Source of the DNA: Bipolaris cookei
Taxonomy: Eukaryota > Ascomycota > Dothideomycetes > Pleosporales > Pleosporaceae
Length of the DNA stretch: 64,000 nt
Direction of reading: 5' to 3'
Assembly: GCA_002286855.1 (NCBI GenBank)
Contig: NRSV01000014.1
Span: forward strand, 434,001-498,000
Made by a program: the position numbers and the translations under genes. How positions within the stretch are numbered: position 1 is the first letter of the stretch; the number at the start of each line of letters is the position of its first letter. Below the pieces are notes generated by a model. The model did not search any database, was not told the origin of the DNA, and saw nothing but the letters and a program-made list of their open reading frames with translations. This document shows, in pieces, positions 1 through 10,659 of the stretch.

Positions 1-861
1 TTGTTGCTCAAACGACAGATCAAGAGATTCAAAAAACATACAAAATCAAACTTCTTATCATCCGTCTCGTCTTCAGTCTGCTGAAAAAAACCCTTTTGCA
101 CGGTGAATTTATAGTGAAAATCCTGCTCTGTACCACTGCTCCCCACGGGTATAGCATCTGAATGCCCCGCAGTGCTCATTCTGAGATAAGATATAAATAT
201 AAAAGCAATAGAGATGAGGGCAATGGATCTGGGTATGCATTAGTAAGGAAAGAACACTGTGTTCGGGGCGGTCCATGAAGAAAGAATAAGAAAATGCAGA
301 TTTACAATAAGGGGCCAACACCAAAGATCTTGGATCTCAGATTATTCGAAGGGATGAGCATAACGTGGGGTAGTAGGAATCTAGGGTCTCATGTTGGCGG
401 CATGGCAGGGAAAGGCGCTAGCTTGGACAAGCCAATCACATAGCGGGACCTCGTCACGGACAGGTGTTCTGGATATTCGCTCACCCATACATACATTCGG
501 AATGACATGAACACATGCCCCAATGCTCCATAGTAACGAGATACATACACAGCATGACGTCAGAAGTATATGAAAGAAAAAAATTCGCTATTAATTCAAA
601 AAAATGTGGATTTTATTTAGTGTCAATTGCAGCTCAGTATGAGCTGGCTATCAGAGCCTGTGCAGTACAGGCTAGGCCAGAGCTGATATGCTTCCCACCA
701 AAAGGGAGTTACATTGTGATATCCATCAAACGCCCATCCCAAGCCCGCTAATCCAGAAGAGACTTATTGTAGCATTAGCTACGTTTCTGAGCAAAGAGAT
801 CTGCTGGACCACAGCCTGGTCGCATTCCAGCGTCCAGGCTGAAGTTTAAACAAAAAGTCGC
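1..861. other. Intergenic, no gene seen
   Basis: No reading frame here looks like a gene. The right end is the 3' flank of the MBF1 gene. The sequence is mildly AT-rich with A-runs near 575-605 and no repeat or RNA gene that I could recognise. Confidence 0.6.
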
Positions 862-1429
862 TCATTTCTTCTTGTTTGGGAACTTGGGCTGTCCAATCTT
901 GTCACCCCGCAGGATGACATTGAGCACACGCTCCATAGTTGCCAGCAACTTCTGATCTGGCGCGGCAGTACCGCGCTCAAAGTCTGCTACAATAGTGGGT
1001 GTGGTGTTACACTTTGTAGCCAAGTCCTTTTGTGTCATGGTGGTGCCCTTGTCGTTCTTCGCCTCGGAGCGCGCCTTTGATATGGCCTGACCGACGGCGG
1101 TGCCAACGGTCTTGGGCTTAACGATGTCGTCGGAGCGGTCAACTTTGGTAAGACGTTGACCTTCTGATGAGCCGCCCTGTAATTTGCTTGTCAGTAATGT
1201 TTTTGCTTAAGCTTTGAGACAAGGTTCAGGGTATCTTATCCGAATCTGAGGTTCGAGGGTTACTTACTGCGTTGGCTGAGGCGAACTTCTTCTCTGTGGC
1301 AATGATACCACCGCTTCGCTGAGCGGCATTCAGGGCTGACTTGCCCTTGACTACGGTCTCGCGAGGTCCAGCAGCGCCGCCACGGACACGGCTACCAATC
1401 TTGGTAACGGAGTTCCAGTCGTCAGACAT
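862..1429 (-). CDS. MBF1: Multiprotein-bridging factor 1 (transcriptional coactivator)
   Basis: MBF1 bridges TATA-binding protein and bZIP-type activators in the nucleus and also has a role in ribosome quality control. Two exons (1429-1268 and 1176-862) separated by a GTAAGT..CAG intron give 158 residues. The N-terminal part starts MSDDWNSVTKIG and carries the MBF1 region with ETVVKGKSALNAAQRSG. The C-terminal part is a helix-turn-helix (Cro/XRE type, roughly residues 85-145) containing MTQKDLATKCN and IVADFERGTAAP, followed by a basic tail ending in KKK. Length and domain order match fungal MBF1. The exons join in phase 0. The downstream neighbour on the same strand, eIF3i, is also a translation or transcription housekeeping gene, but nothing suggests co-transcription. 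Confidence 0.95.
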
Positions 1430-2407
1430 TTTGATTATGTGGCTGATAAAATGGAGGAGCTGAAGTTGATGTATGGAAGACTATGAGCGGTCTCGGTGAT
1501 GGAGTATTGGCCGCTTGTGTTTGGCGTTTGTTTGTTGGTTGGTGAAGTGGCCAAAGGTGAAAGAGGTGAGCGAGGAGAGTTGGATATACAGAATTGCCAA
1601 ATAAGGTGGATAGATGTTTTGCTTATGTAGAGGCCCAAAGCAATATGGGCCGCGATGAGTCGAAGCGGCAGGTGAGGTCACCGCCACACGCTAAGCTCGC
1701 TTAGGTCAGGGCCTCTCGAAGCTTCCACGTTCGCGTTCCAGCTCCAGCCCTTCTTCCGCCCTTTCTCTCACCAAGCCGCTGGCTCGTTGTTGTCGCTGAC
1801 ACGAGACATTGATTACATGTCACCATCCGTAAAAAAACCAGCCGTTTCTCCCGGAGACGCCGCACAACTCCATTAGGCTCTCTTGTGCACCATAGGATAA
1901 GCTGCAGCTCAGAGTTTCGGCGTCTTCGGAAATTTTGTCTGACCAAGAAGCACCTCAGAATGTACACGACCCAGGTGTGTTATTGTAAACAACCTCTTCA
2001 GTATACGTCGTCCTTCCTTCTCGATGATGGACTCGTTTGTCAAAAGCAGGAAAATTGATTACCGTTTCAAGCCCTTTGCTTGTACTATTGACCTAATGCT
2101 TGGGTGTCTGCTCCTTCTTCATGGACAGGCGCTGGTGCTTGGGACGGGACATTAGTTAGCATGTGAAGACCAGTTTCATCACAGGGCATCGGGCATAACG
2201 ATTGTTCTTCGTGTCAAAATTTCATTGATGAGCTTTTGCAGCCCGCTTGCTTGCAGTGCGTCTCTACCTGAGCTGATAGCTCATGAACTTTTTGACAAAG
2301 GCCTGTCTAATTCAACAAGCGCCCAATCAACCACCGGAACGCCATTGCATGCATGCAGCCATATCGATTCGTATCGCCCGCATCTTTCACGTCCGAAAAC
2401 CCATACA
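1430..2407. other. Intergenic: MBF1 promoter side and eIF3i 3' flank
   Basis: Roughly 980 bases lie between two genes on the minus strand. The part next to 1430 should hold the MBF1 promoter and 5' UTR. Several overlapping open frames exist on both strands, but none has family resemblance or plausible splicing. Confidence 0.6.
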
Positions 2408-3696
2408 TTACAAGTTTGCTTGCGCAGCCTCACGCGCAGCCTCGCGCTCAACCTCGTACATGAAGTCGAAGTATGGCTTGTCAAAATGGTGCACACGTAC
2501 GTATCCGTCCTCTCCTCCACTGCAGTAACTCGTGCCCTTTGGATGTACAGCAACATAGTTCAGGGGTCCGAAGTGACCACGTACGCGACCAATCTCCTCC
2601 ATGAAGATCTTGTGGTAGAAACGGGCCTCGAACTTTCCTTGGCGTGCCGAAGTGGTGGTGACATCCATAGCGGCCTGTCCTCCTCCGAGAATAACGTAGT
2701 CCTTTACTGGTGTGATTGCTGCAGAGTTCAGCGGTGTGTCTGCAACGTATGACTTCAGAACGCTAAGGTCCTCGACGTCGATGAGCTACCATGTGTCAGC
2801 CTGACCAAAGTGTGATGGGTTTGCGAGTTGGTGTACCTTTGCGGTCTTGTCCTTGCTTGCGGTGATGAAGTATGACCTGTCAGGTGCCCATTGGATGTCG
2901 GCTACCAATTGTCAGTTCCTGGCTTTTCTGACGACAAAACATATCGAGACTCACTGATTTGCATGTCTGGCTCGTGTGCGTCGTAGTTGGAGCTGAGGAG
3001 TTCTCCGGTCTTGCCGTCCCATTGGGTGATGGAGCCATCTTCGTGTCCACTGATGATATATTTGGCGAGGTATGAGAAACCCGCAACGGTCGCCTTGGAT
3101 TCGTCGCACACAATCCTGAGCAACTGTTCGTCTGATTGTTGCGCCTCAGGGTCGGGGTTGATTTCGTAGACGCAGATGGTCGAGAGGTGTCCGGATCGCT
3201 TCTCGGTAACACCAAGCAACTGCCTTCCGTCGGGAGAGAATTCGCAGCGCTTGATACTGGTGTTGAACTCCCAGGTGTGCAGAAGCTTGCCGGTCGGGAC
3301 ATGCCATAATCGCATGGTGTTGTCGGCGCCACCAGTGGCCAGCAGCTCGGTGGATGGATTTACGTCGACTGTCCATAGCGCTCCCTGGTGTCCGTGGTAT
3401 GTTCCTATCCGCTCGCCATTGTGTGAATCTGTATCGCATCAGCCTCAGTGCCCTTTCCGCGTATAGGCAGACCGTAAACTAACACCAAGCGCAGACAACG
3501 TGGTCCTGAAACTGTTAAAATGGCGAGTCTCGAAAATTGGTGGAGTTTCTTACCTTGGAAACGGAGAAGATGATGTCGCCATCAGCATTGTACTGCCTCT
3601 TGTCAGTATCCTCTCGCCTCTCCATCGTGCATGGCGCATGCATACCTTGACCTGCGTAAGGGCGCGTTCGTGACCCGAGAGAAGAATCGGCCTCAT
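2408..3696 (-). CDS. TIF34: Eukaryotic translation initiation factor 3 subunit I (WD40)
   Basis: This is a subunit of the cytoplasmic eIF3 complex, which recruits mRNA to the 40S ribosome. The product is a seven-bladed WD40 propeller of 342 residues over six exons: 3696-3646, 3592-3554, 3505-3484, 3428-2955, 2901-2837 and 2785-2408, all joined in phase. The N-terminus MRPILLSGHERALTQVKY is the hallmark start of eIF3i. The small third exon reads DHVVCAW and joins to YSHNGERIGTYHGHQG. WD repeats are visible as GGADNTMRLWHVPTGKLL, SGHEDGSITQWDGKTGELL and ITASKDKTAKLIDVED. The C-terminus contains GGEDGYVRVHHFDKPYFD, also typical. The intron-dense 5' end is common for this gene in filamentous fungi. 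I see no oddity. Confidence 0.95.
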
Positions 3697-4686
3697 GTTG
3701 GCGGTATGGGAGTGTGGAGGCGGGGCTGGGTGTCGGCTTATATGGTGCGGGCGGCGTCTCTGAATTTCGGGTGACTCTTTTGCATATCGACGTTCAGCGG
3801 GCGAAGTGGGCTGCTTGGCACTAACCGACTAGCGTGGGCTCATCCCGCACTCGTGCATCTGCATCCACCATTGCGGCTCAACATCACCACACTCGACTGA
3901 CTCACATGCCTCGCGCATTGTACATCTTCAGACTGATCTCACAGAAGGTCAACCTTGTGTGTATATTCGTACTTGTGGTTGAGTATGAGTCAAACCCTGG
4001 GTCAACTCGGCTCCCCGCTCTAGATCAAGTAGAACTGGGCACATGAGGAACGCCGTGTGTCCAGTTATGACCGGTTTTGTGACTCACAAGTAGATCAGCG
4101 CTACAAGCGAGGTTATGGTCGTATATCAGCGTGTTGATGGGTATTGTATCGTGAGAAACTCACTGATCTGCCCCATGGCCGCTTGCCTTATTTGCTCATC
4201 AACATGTCCGCTGTTTCTGAGACTGGGTTTTTGGTCGAGTATTTCTTATGACTTCCTTGTTTGGTTTCCGATATTTTCCACAAGTGCAGTTTCAATAGTT
4301 GGAGAAGTCTCGGAAAGAACGCGACTCGTTGGCGTAACTCGCATCGATTTTGCCATGCCGTCAGGACTTCTCTATTTGATACAGCTGCTTTTCACAAAGG
4401 TACAAACTCTCAAATGTATAACGACTATTAATCTCACTGAAAAACATTTGTTTCATCTCTTGGTCCTCGCTGGTCCCTGAGGATACATGTCTCGCACTTA
4501 CCATTTGCCATGAGTGTGGTCTTGGCACAAACACACTCCTACCTACTGCTTGAGACTGGTAACTTCTTGACATCCAAAGGCTCCTTATGTATCCATCAAT
4601 CTCATAATTAAGTCAAAAAGAAAGCTATCATTCCACCTCACTCTTTCAGATTGATATTAGCAGCGACCCGCAATTCTTGAGCAAAC
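3697..4686. other. Intergenic, eIF3i promoter side
   Basis: The stretch lies between divergently oriented genes. The first few hundred bases should contain the eIF3i promoter, and the right end the promoter of the SH3/J-like gene. Small open frames at 3834-4046 and 4115-4480 show no family features. Confidence 0.55.
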
Positions 4687-6446
4687 ATGTCTCCTCTCCT
4701 ACCCGATACTACCATCATATCAACTGCACTGGACAGGCTTGAGCCTCTTGAGCCAAACACTTACACCATAGCCTTTAGCACGGGTAGCTATCAATTCATT
4801 GGCAGTCTTAACGGCTGCAAGGCGTGAGATCAGGTATATTGTTCTGGGAGAAGCTGATCCAGCTGACTATTGCACAGCACGTACGTACCACTAGCTGTAC
4901 TCTGCGAGCTCTCTACAGGAATAGTTAACGAATTGCATGGGGTCCTTTAGGATGTACCCCTAATTCTTTCTTCTTCAAGCTCGAGCTGATTGATGGAAAA
5001 TTCACGTACAGAATTAGCACGCATCAGCCGCCAGCCTTGAGAGAATTCTTGAGGAATCTTATTCAATCAGGAACTCACACATATAATCTACAGATACGGT
5101 TTGGAGCAAGTGATTCTTTTGTTGCACGGTCAAAGACAGTTTGGATCTGCTCCAAAGTTCCACCACAGCTCATTTCCAGATTGTGAGTAAATAAGCCCTC
5201 TTGAACTTCCCTAAATGGCTAATAGCTTCTTAGGCGGCAGGTTGTTTCGTACTCACGCACAACGAATAACACTACCAAGGGCATGTTGAAGGACGGAACA
5301 CTAGATGATGTGCAGTGGCATTCCGACGGACCGTTCTACGCCAAGAAAGGCGATAGTGATGTATGGAACTTTAGCACATACTCTGTTAACTTTGTATGGT
5401 ATGCGATGTGGGAAGATCTGGGACCAGACGAGCGGGCACGCAGAATTCCAGAGGAGCTTGTTGTGAGTACTTCATGTCCATGGAGATCTTGTTGCTAATA
5501 CGTACAGCATATCACTATAAATCCGTATTCAGAGAAGGGAGAAACATTTGCCTTCATCAAAAAGACGAGACCGGGCAAAGAGCCGCCGTTCATCGTTCAT
5601 TTTGAGGGGGAGCAAAGACATTCCAACTTCACCTGGGACTCGGGAGCACCTAAATACTCCACACCATCAGCTTCACTTCTCGACAGAGATCTCGACTGTA
5701 TGGCAGCATCAAAATCTTTTAACGAGAACAACACGACTACCTCTTCAAAGAGATATCCTCGGCTCGAGAACTTGGATAGTCGTGACTTTCGGCCAGCTAT
5801 CGGCAAGAAGACTTGCCGACATACTACAATGACCCATGGAATTTGGACCTGAACAAGGGTGAGAGTCTTCTGGTTCTACGCGACATGGGACATGGGTGGT
5901 ATATCGCCGTCAACAAACAAGGTCTCGTTGGTTGGGTATACGGCTCCTGGATTGACTTTTGTGACGACAAAGTAAATCGAGATCCCAAAGCGGCATACGC
6001 CAGATCCACGGAGAACCTCGATAAGATGCTCATACCGGGTCAACTGCAGGACTCTCCAGTGATGAAAAGTTATGTCGATGGTTGTACCAAGGCGGAATGC
6101 AAGCCGCAAAAGCAAGACAAGTCCCTGTTAGGGATTTGTATCCACGATTTACTGGCACTACTTGAGGGTTCCGGTAGCTTTTTGTACGAGCGGCTCAAAG
6201 AAGCCCGGAACCTCTGGCATCCGGATAGGTTTGCCCAGTTCTGCAAACCTGAAGAAGCCGACCGGCTGAAGCCCATGGCTGAGCAAATGTTCGCCATGTA
6301 TGGGATATTGATGGGTAAGTGTACTAGGCGTTGGACAGCGATACGCACGGAGTTACTTGTGCTGCATAGCTAGACGGACTTCGCAAAAACAAATTCATGA
6401 ACACTTATTGCGGGCACTGATGGCAGCCGATGATTGGTCTCGATAA
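4687..6446 (+). CDS. Uncharacterised fungal protein with SH3-like and HPD/J-like segments; reading frame broken or unusual
   Basis: I do not recognise a named gene. The best start is the ATG at 4687 (MSPLLPDTTIIST). Well-supported pieces are about 4953-5183, 5234-5462 and 5508 onward, joined in frame by GTGAGT introns (5184-5233, 5463-5507). A later frame from about 5797 encodes an SH3-like fold (YYNDPWNLDLNKGES, then GWYIAVNKQGLVGWVYG). It continues through LKEARNLWHPDRF, an HPD-bearing segment resembling the J-like part of NFKBIL1-type proteins. A final intron (6314-6368) leads to the stop at 6446. Two junctions do not work cleanly: near 4824-4950, and near 5697-5810 where the upstream frame must shift to reach the SH3 frame. 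Either introns with weak sites fix this or the gene is frameshifted. Function is unknown; SH3 and J-like parts suggest protein-protein contacts. Confidence 0.5.
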
Positions 6447-6707
6447 CGAAGTCTGGTTAGCGGGCCTGCGCACCGCGTCTGCAGTTGCATAGTTTCCAGA
6501 TTCTGACTCGGGATCCTTGGTGTACGTAATAAAGCTCATGCGAGTCGCGGGCGTGGAAACTTTGGCGGTGGGCGTGTTTTGCGCATTGTCCGGGGTACAC
6601 GCTGCTATCGCGGGCGCCAGACTGAGTCATTTCGAACGTACATGGAAATGCGTATATCACCGCATACCCACTAGACTTGGAAAAGATACGCAGACTCTGT
6701 CGGCAGG
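6447..6707. promoter_or_regulatory. Short upstream region of the C1-THF synthase gene
   Basis: About 260 bases lie between the stop of the SH3/J-like gene and the first start of the downstream gene on the same strand. This space must hold the promoter and, if the long form is made, a short 5' UTR. No clear motif was identified. Confidence 0.4.
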
Positions 6708-9700
6708 ATGATGAGAGTCTATCCAATCTGCGGTGCGCGTCTTGGAGTCACCCGCCGTTGCTTTCCGCAGGCCACAGCTACCCCACCGAGAAAATATTGG
6801 TGCTCAACATCCCCTCGCCATCTTTATACCGTCCTCAAGCCGGCCCACTGCACAAGGCAATTCTCCAGCACGTGCTTCGTCATGGCCGCACAGAAGATTG
6901 ACGGCACTGCCATTGCGAAGAGCATTCGCGAGCGCCTGGGTGCCAAGATCCAGGACAAGCAGGCAAAGAACCCGCGGTACAGGCCGAGCCTGAAGATTGT
7001 CCAGGGTGAGTGGCATGCCATTGGGCTGGCCCTTAACGCTGCGAGAGGCTGACACCACGCAGTTGGCGACAGGTCAGACTCGAGCACCTATGTGCGCATG
7101 AAACTCAAGGCCGCCGAGGAGGCCAACATCGACTGCGAGCTTGTCCACTTGCCCGACGACGTGACCGAAGCTGAGCTTCTGTACAAGATCTACGAGTACA
7201 ACAACGACCCCGCTGTTCACGGCATTCTTGTCCAGCTGCCCCTGCCCAAGCACATTTCCGAACATGCCATCACATCGGCCGTTGCCGATGAGAAGGACGT
7301 CGATGGCTTCGGCATCCAAAGCATTGGCGAGCTGGCCAAGCGTGGCGGCAAGCCTCTCTTCACGCCATGCACGCCCAAGGGTGTCATGGTGCTGCTACAG
7401 GAGGCTGGTATCGACATCAAGGGCAAGAACGCCGTCGTCTTGGGACGCAGTGACATTGTGGGAAGCCCAGTCAGCTACTTGCTGAAGAACGCTGATGCAA
7501 CTGTTACTGTGTGCCACTCTAGAACAGCCGACCTTCCAGAGGTCGTTCGTCGTGCAGACATTGTCGTTGCTGCTATTGGCAAGGCCCAATTTGTCAAGGG
7601 AGACTGGCTCAAGCCTGGTGCCGTCGTCATTGATGTTGGCACAAACTTTATTCCCGATGAGACCAAGAAGAGCGGCCAAAGACTCGTAGGAGATGTCGAC
7701 TACGAATCAGCCGTCGAAGTCGCATCGCACATCACACCAGTACCGGGAGGTGTCGGACCCATGACCATCGCCATGCTGCTACAGAACCTGGTCGACTCAG
7801 CCGACGCGACCTTTGACAGAGAGAAGAAGCGCAAGATCACGCCTCTTCCTATCAAGATCGAAGATCCGATACCCTCGGACATTGCCATCTCGCGAAAGCA
7901 ACACCCAAAGCAGATTACGGCCGTCGCAAAGGAGGTCGGCATTCTGCCCCACGAACTGGAGCCTTACGGTGCTACAAAAGCTAAGGTTGATCTCTCTCTG
8001 CTAAAGCGTCTCGAGCACCGCAAAAACGGCAAGTATATTCTTATCGCCGGTATCACACCCACGCCCCTCGGAGAGGGCAAGTCCACAACGACAATTGGTG
8101 TAGCACAGGCTTTAGGCGCGCACCTTGGCAGGATATGCTTTGCCAACGTGCGACAGCCTAGTATGGGACCTACTTTTGGCATCAAGGGTGGTGCGGCTGG
8201 TGGAGGATACAGTCAGGTTATTCCCATGGATCAGTTCAACCTTCATCTAACTGGTGACATTCATGCCATCACTGCCGCAAACAACTTGCTCGCCGCTGCT
8301 ATTGAGACACGCATGTTCCACGAGAACACACAAAAAGACGCTGCACTATACAAGCGCTTGGTCCCAGCCAAGAAGGGCAAGCGTGAGTTTGTGCCTGTCA
8401 TGTTCCGCCGTCTCAAGAAGCTTGGGATCGACAAGACGAACCCAGATGATCTGACTGAAGAAGAGATTACCAAGTTCGCCAGGCTAGACATTGATCCTGA
8501 GACTATTACTTGGAGACGCGTGCTTGATGTCAATGACAGACATTTACGTAAGATCACCGTTGGACAGGCACCCACCGAGAAGGGTCAGACTCGTGAGACT
8601 GGTTTCGATATCTCAGTTGCCAGTGAGTGCATGGCCATCCTCGCTCTCAGCAAAGATCTTTCAGACCTCCGCGAGCGCCTGGGCCGCATGGTTGTCGCCA
8701 GCTCCCGCGCTGGTGACCCCGTCACTTGCGATGACATTGGCGCGGGCGGCGCCTTGACTGCTCTGCTGGTTGACGCCATCAAGCCCAACATGATGCAGAC
8801 CCTTGAAGGCACTCCTGTATTTGTGCACGCCGGTCCATTTGCAAACATTAGCATTGGTGCTTCTTCAGTCCTTGCGGATAGGATTGCTCTCAAGCTGGCT
8901 GGTACCGAGCCAGACGAGGATCACGATGCGCAAGCCGGGTTTGTCGTGACTGAGGCTGGCTTTGACTTCACCATGGGAGGTGAGCGATTCTTCAACATCA
9001 AGTGCCGATCTTCCGGCCTTGTACCCGACACTGTTGTTATCGTTGCTACTGTCCGAGCGCTCAAGAACCATGGTGGTGGCCCGGACATCAGCCCCGGTGC
9101 CCAGCTGCCCGAAGTCTATCGTACCGAGAACATTGACATTCTCCGCGCTGGCTGCGTCAACTTGAAGAAGCACATTGAGAACGCCAAGGCATACGGAGTT
9201 CCCGTTGTTGTGGCCATCAACCGCTTCGCTACCGATACCCAGGCCGAAATCGATGTTATCCGGGAAGAGGCCATTGCTGCCGGTGCCGAAGACGCCATTC
9301 CAGCCAACCACTTTGCCGAGGGCGGAAAGGGTGCCGTGGACCTTGCCCAAGGTATCATTGCTGCGTCGGCCAAGCCAAAGCCTGACTTCAAGCTTCTTTA
9401 CGATACAGCTAGCGGCACTGTGCAAGAGCGCATGGAGACGATTGCCAAGCGCATGTACGGTGCTTCTGCCGTCGAATTTTCTGAACTTGCACAAAAGAAG
9501 GTCGATACGTACGTCAAGCAAGGGTTCGGTAACCTGCCCATTTGCGTTGCAAAGACTCAGTACAGTCTTTCTCACGACCCAAGTCTAAAGGGCGCACCAA
9601 CAGGCTTCACCGTCCCCATCAGGGATGTGCGCATGGCAGCAGGTGCAGGATACCTGTACGCGCTGGCTGCTGATATCCAGACGATTCCTGGTCTTCCCAC

Positions 9701-9764
9701 TGCACCAGGCTATCTGAACATTGATGTCGACGTCGAGACTGGCGAGATTGACGGCATGTTCTAG
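6708..9764 (+). CDS. MIS1/ADE3: C1-tetrahydrofolate synthase, trifunctional
   Basis: This enzyme interconverts one-carbon units on tetrahydrofolate: methylene-THF dehydrogenase, methenyl-THF cyclohydrolase and formyl-THF synthetase. Exon 1 ends at 7005; a GTGAGT..CAG intron (7006-7062) follows, and exon 2 runs to the stop at 9764. From the first ATG the protein is 999 residues; from the ATG at 6882 (MAAQKIDGTAIAK) it is 941, close to the usual cytosolic length. The dehydrogenase/cyclohydrolase half shows LVQLPLPKHI, GRSDIVGSPVS and TPVPGGVGPMT. The synthetase half shows the nucleotide loop TPTPLGEGKSTTTIG and FDISVASECMAIL. The 58 residues before MAAQ contain no Asp or Glu, several Arg, and RQFSSTCF near the end. 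That is a convincing mitochondrial presequence. I infer that one gene serves mitochondria and cytosol through alternative starts. Confidence 0.95.
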
Positions 9765-10659
9765 ACTCAGCCCGTCTAAAAACAGCACAATGACGGATAA
9801 GACCATACCCAGAAAAGCGTTCAACAAGCTTTTCTGTTCTTTTTAAACAGGACAAGGAGGAAGAAGATTCCGCATTTGGACAATGGAGAAACGGGGTAAA
9901 TGGCGTTTTTTTGTTCTATCTTGTTTTTTCTTTCTTTTTATTCCAAATGTCCTTTGGTGTGTATACGGGGCGTCCAACAGAAAAAAAAAGAAGGCTAGAT
10001 TTTTCAACAAGTTCAGGGAAAGGGGAGCAGAAAGGTTCATTCAACACTCACACACACACGCATGCATGAATTGTATGTATATGGGAATTTCGGGCTAGCA
10101 TCGTTGGTATAAGCGCTACTTCTCTTTCTTTACTCTTCGTGTTCGCTTTGCTCTTCTTGGGATGAGAAGGTAGCGCTGATCTCACTTGATATGATGAGAC
10201 GATAGGTGATGAGTTTATCTCTACCAAATGGATACATGTTACTTGGTACCTTTGTTTGTAATGACCAAGTGTTATCTGTTTATGCAAATCAAAACATATC
10301 AAGTCTGCTGATCGAAAAAAAAAGTTTCAAGATTTGTCAAATTGTTCAAATGGACTAATAGGTATAAGTTAAGCAAAGCACATCAGATTACCATAACAAC
10401 GACTTAAAAAAAAAGAAGAAGAACCCCAGACTGAAATAGGAAAATGCATCTTTGTACCGCTTGTCATTACAATGATCAACTTATTCCACGGCGGGTGAAC
10501 AAGTTTGGTGACTATGCAGCAAAGCATCAATGTCAAGCAAAGACTGTCTCATTAGTCGCCCAAGTCAATACGAACAAAACAAGCTGGCTTCTAACCAAAC
10601 ATTCCATACTGGTATATATTCATTTGAAGATGTGAATAAAACTCAGCTGTTAAGGTTTT
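9765..10659. other. Convergent intergenic region
   Basis: This is 3' flank of two converging genes, C1-THF synthase and trehalase. It is AT-rich with T and A runs near 9900-9990 and 10310-10420, consistent with 3' UTRs. No gene was seen. Confidence 0.6.

Noticed and set aside
2225..2752. 175-codon plus-strand frame
   Set aside because: It is antisense to the last exon of eIF3i, which is certain; the frame is a shadow.
8865..9575. 236-codon minus-strand frame
   Set aside because: It is antisense to the formyl-THF synthetase domain and has no family features.
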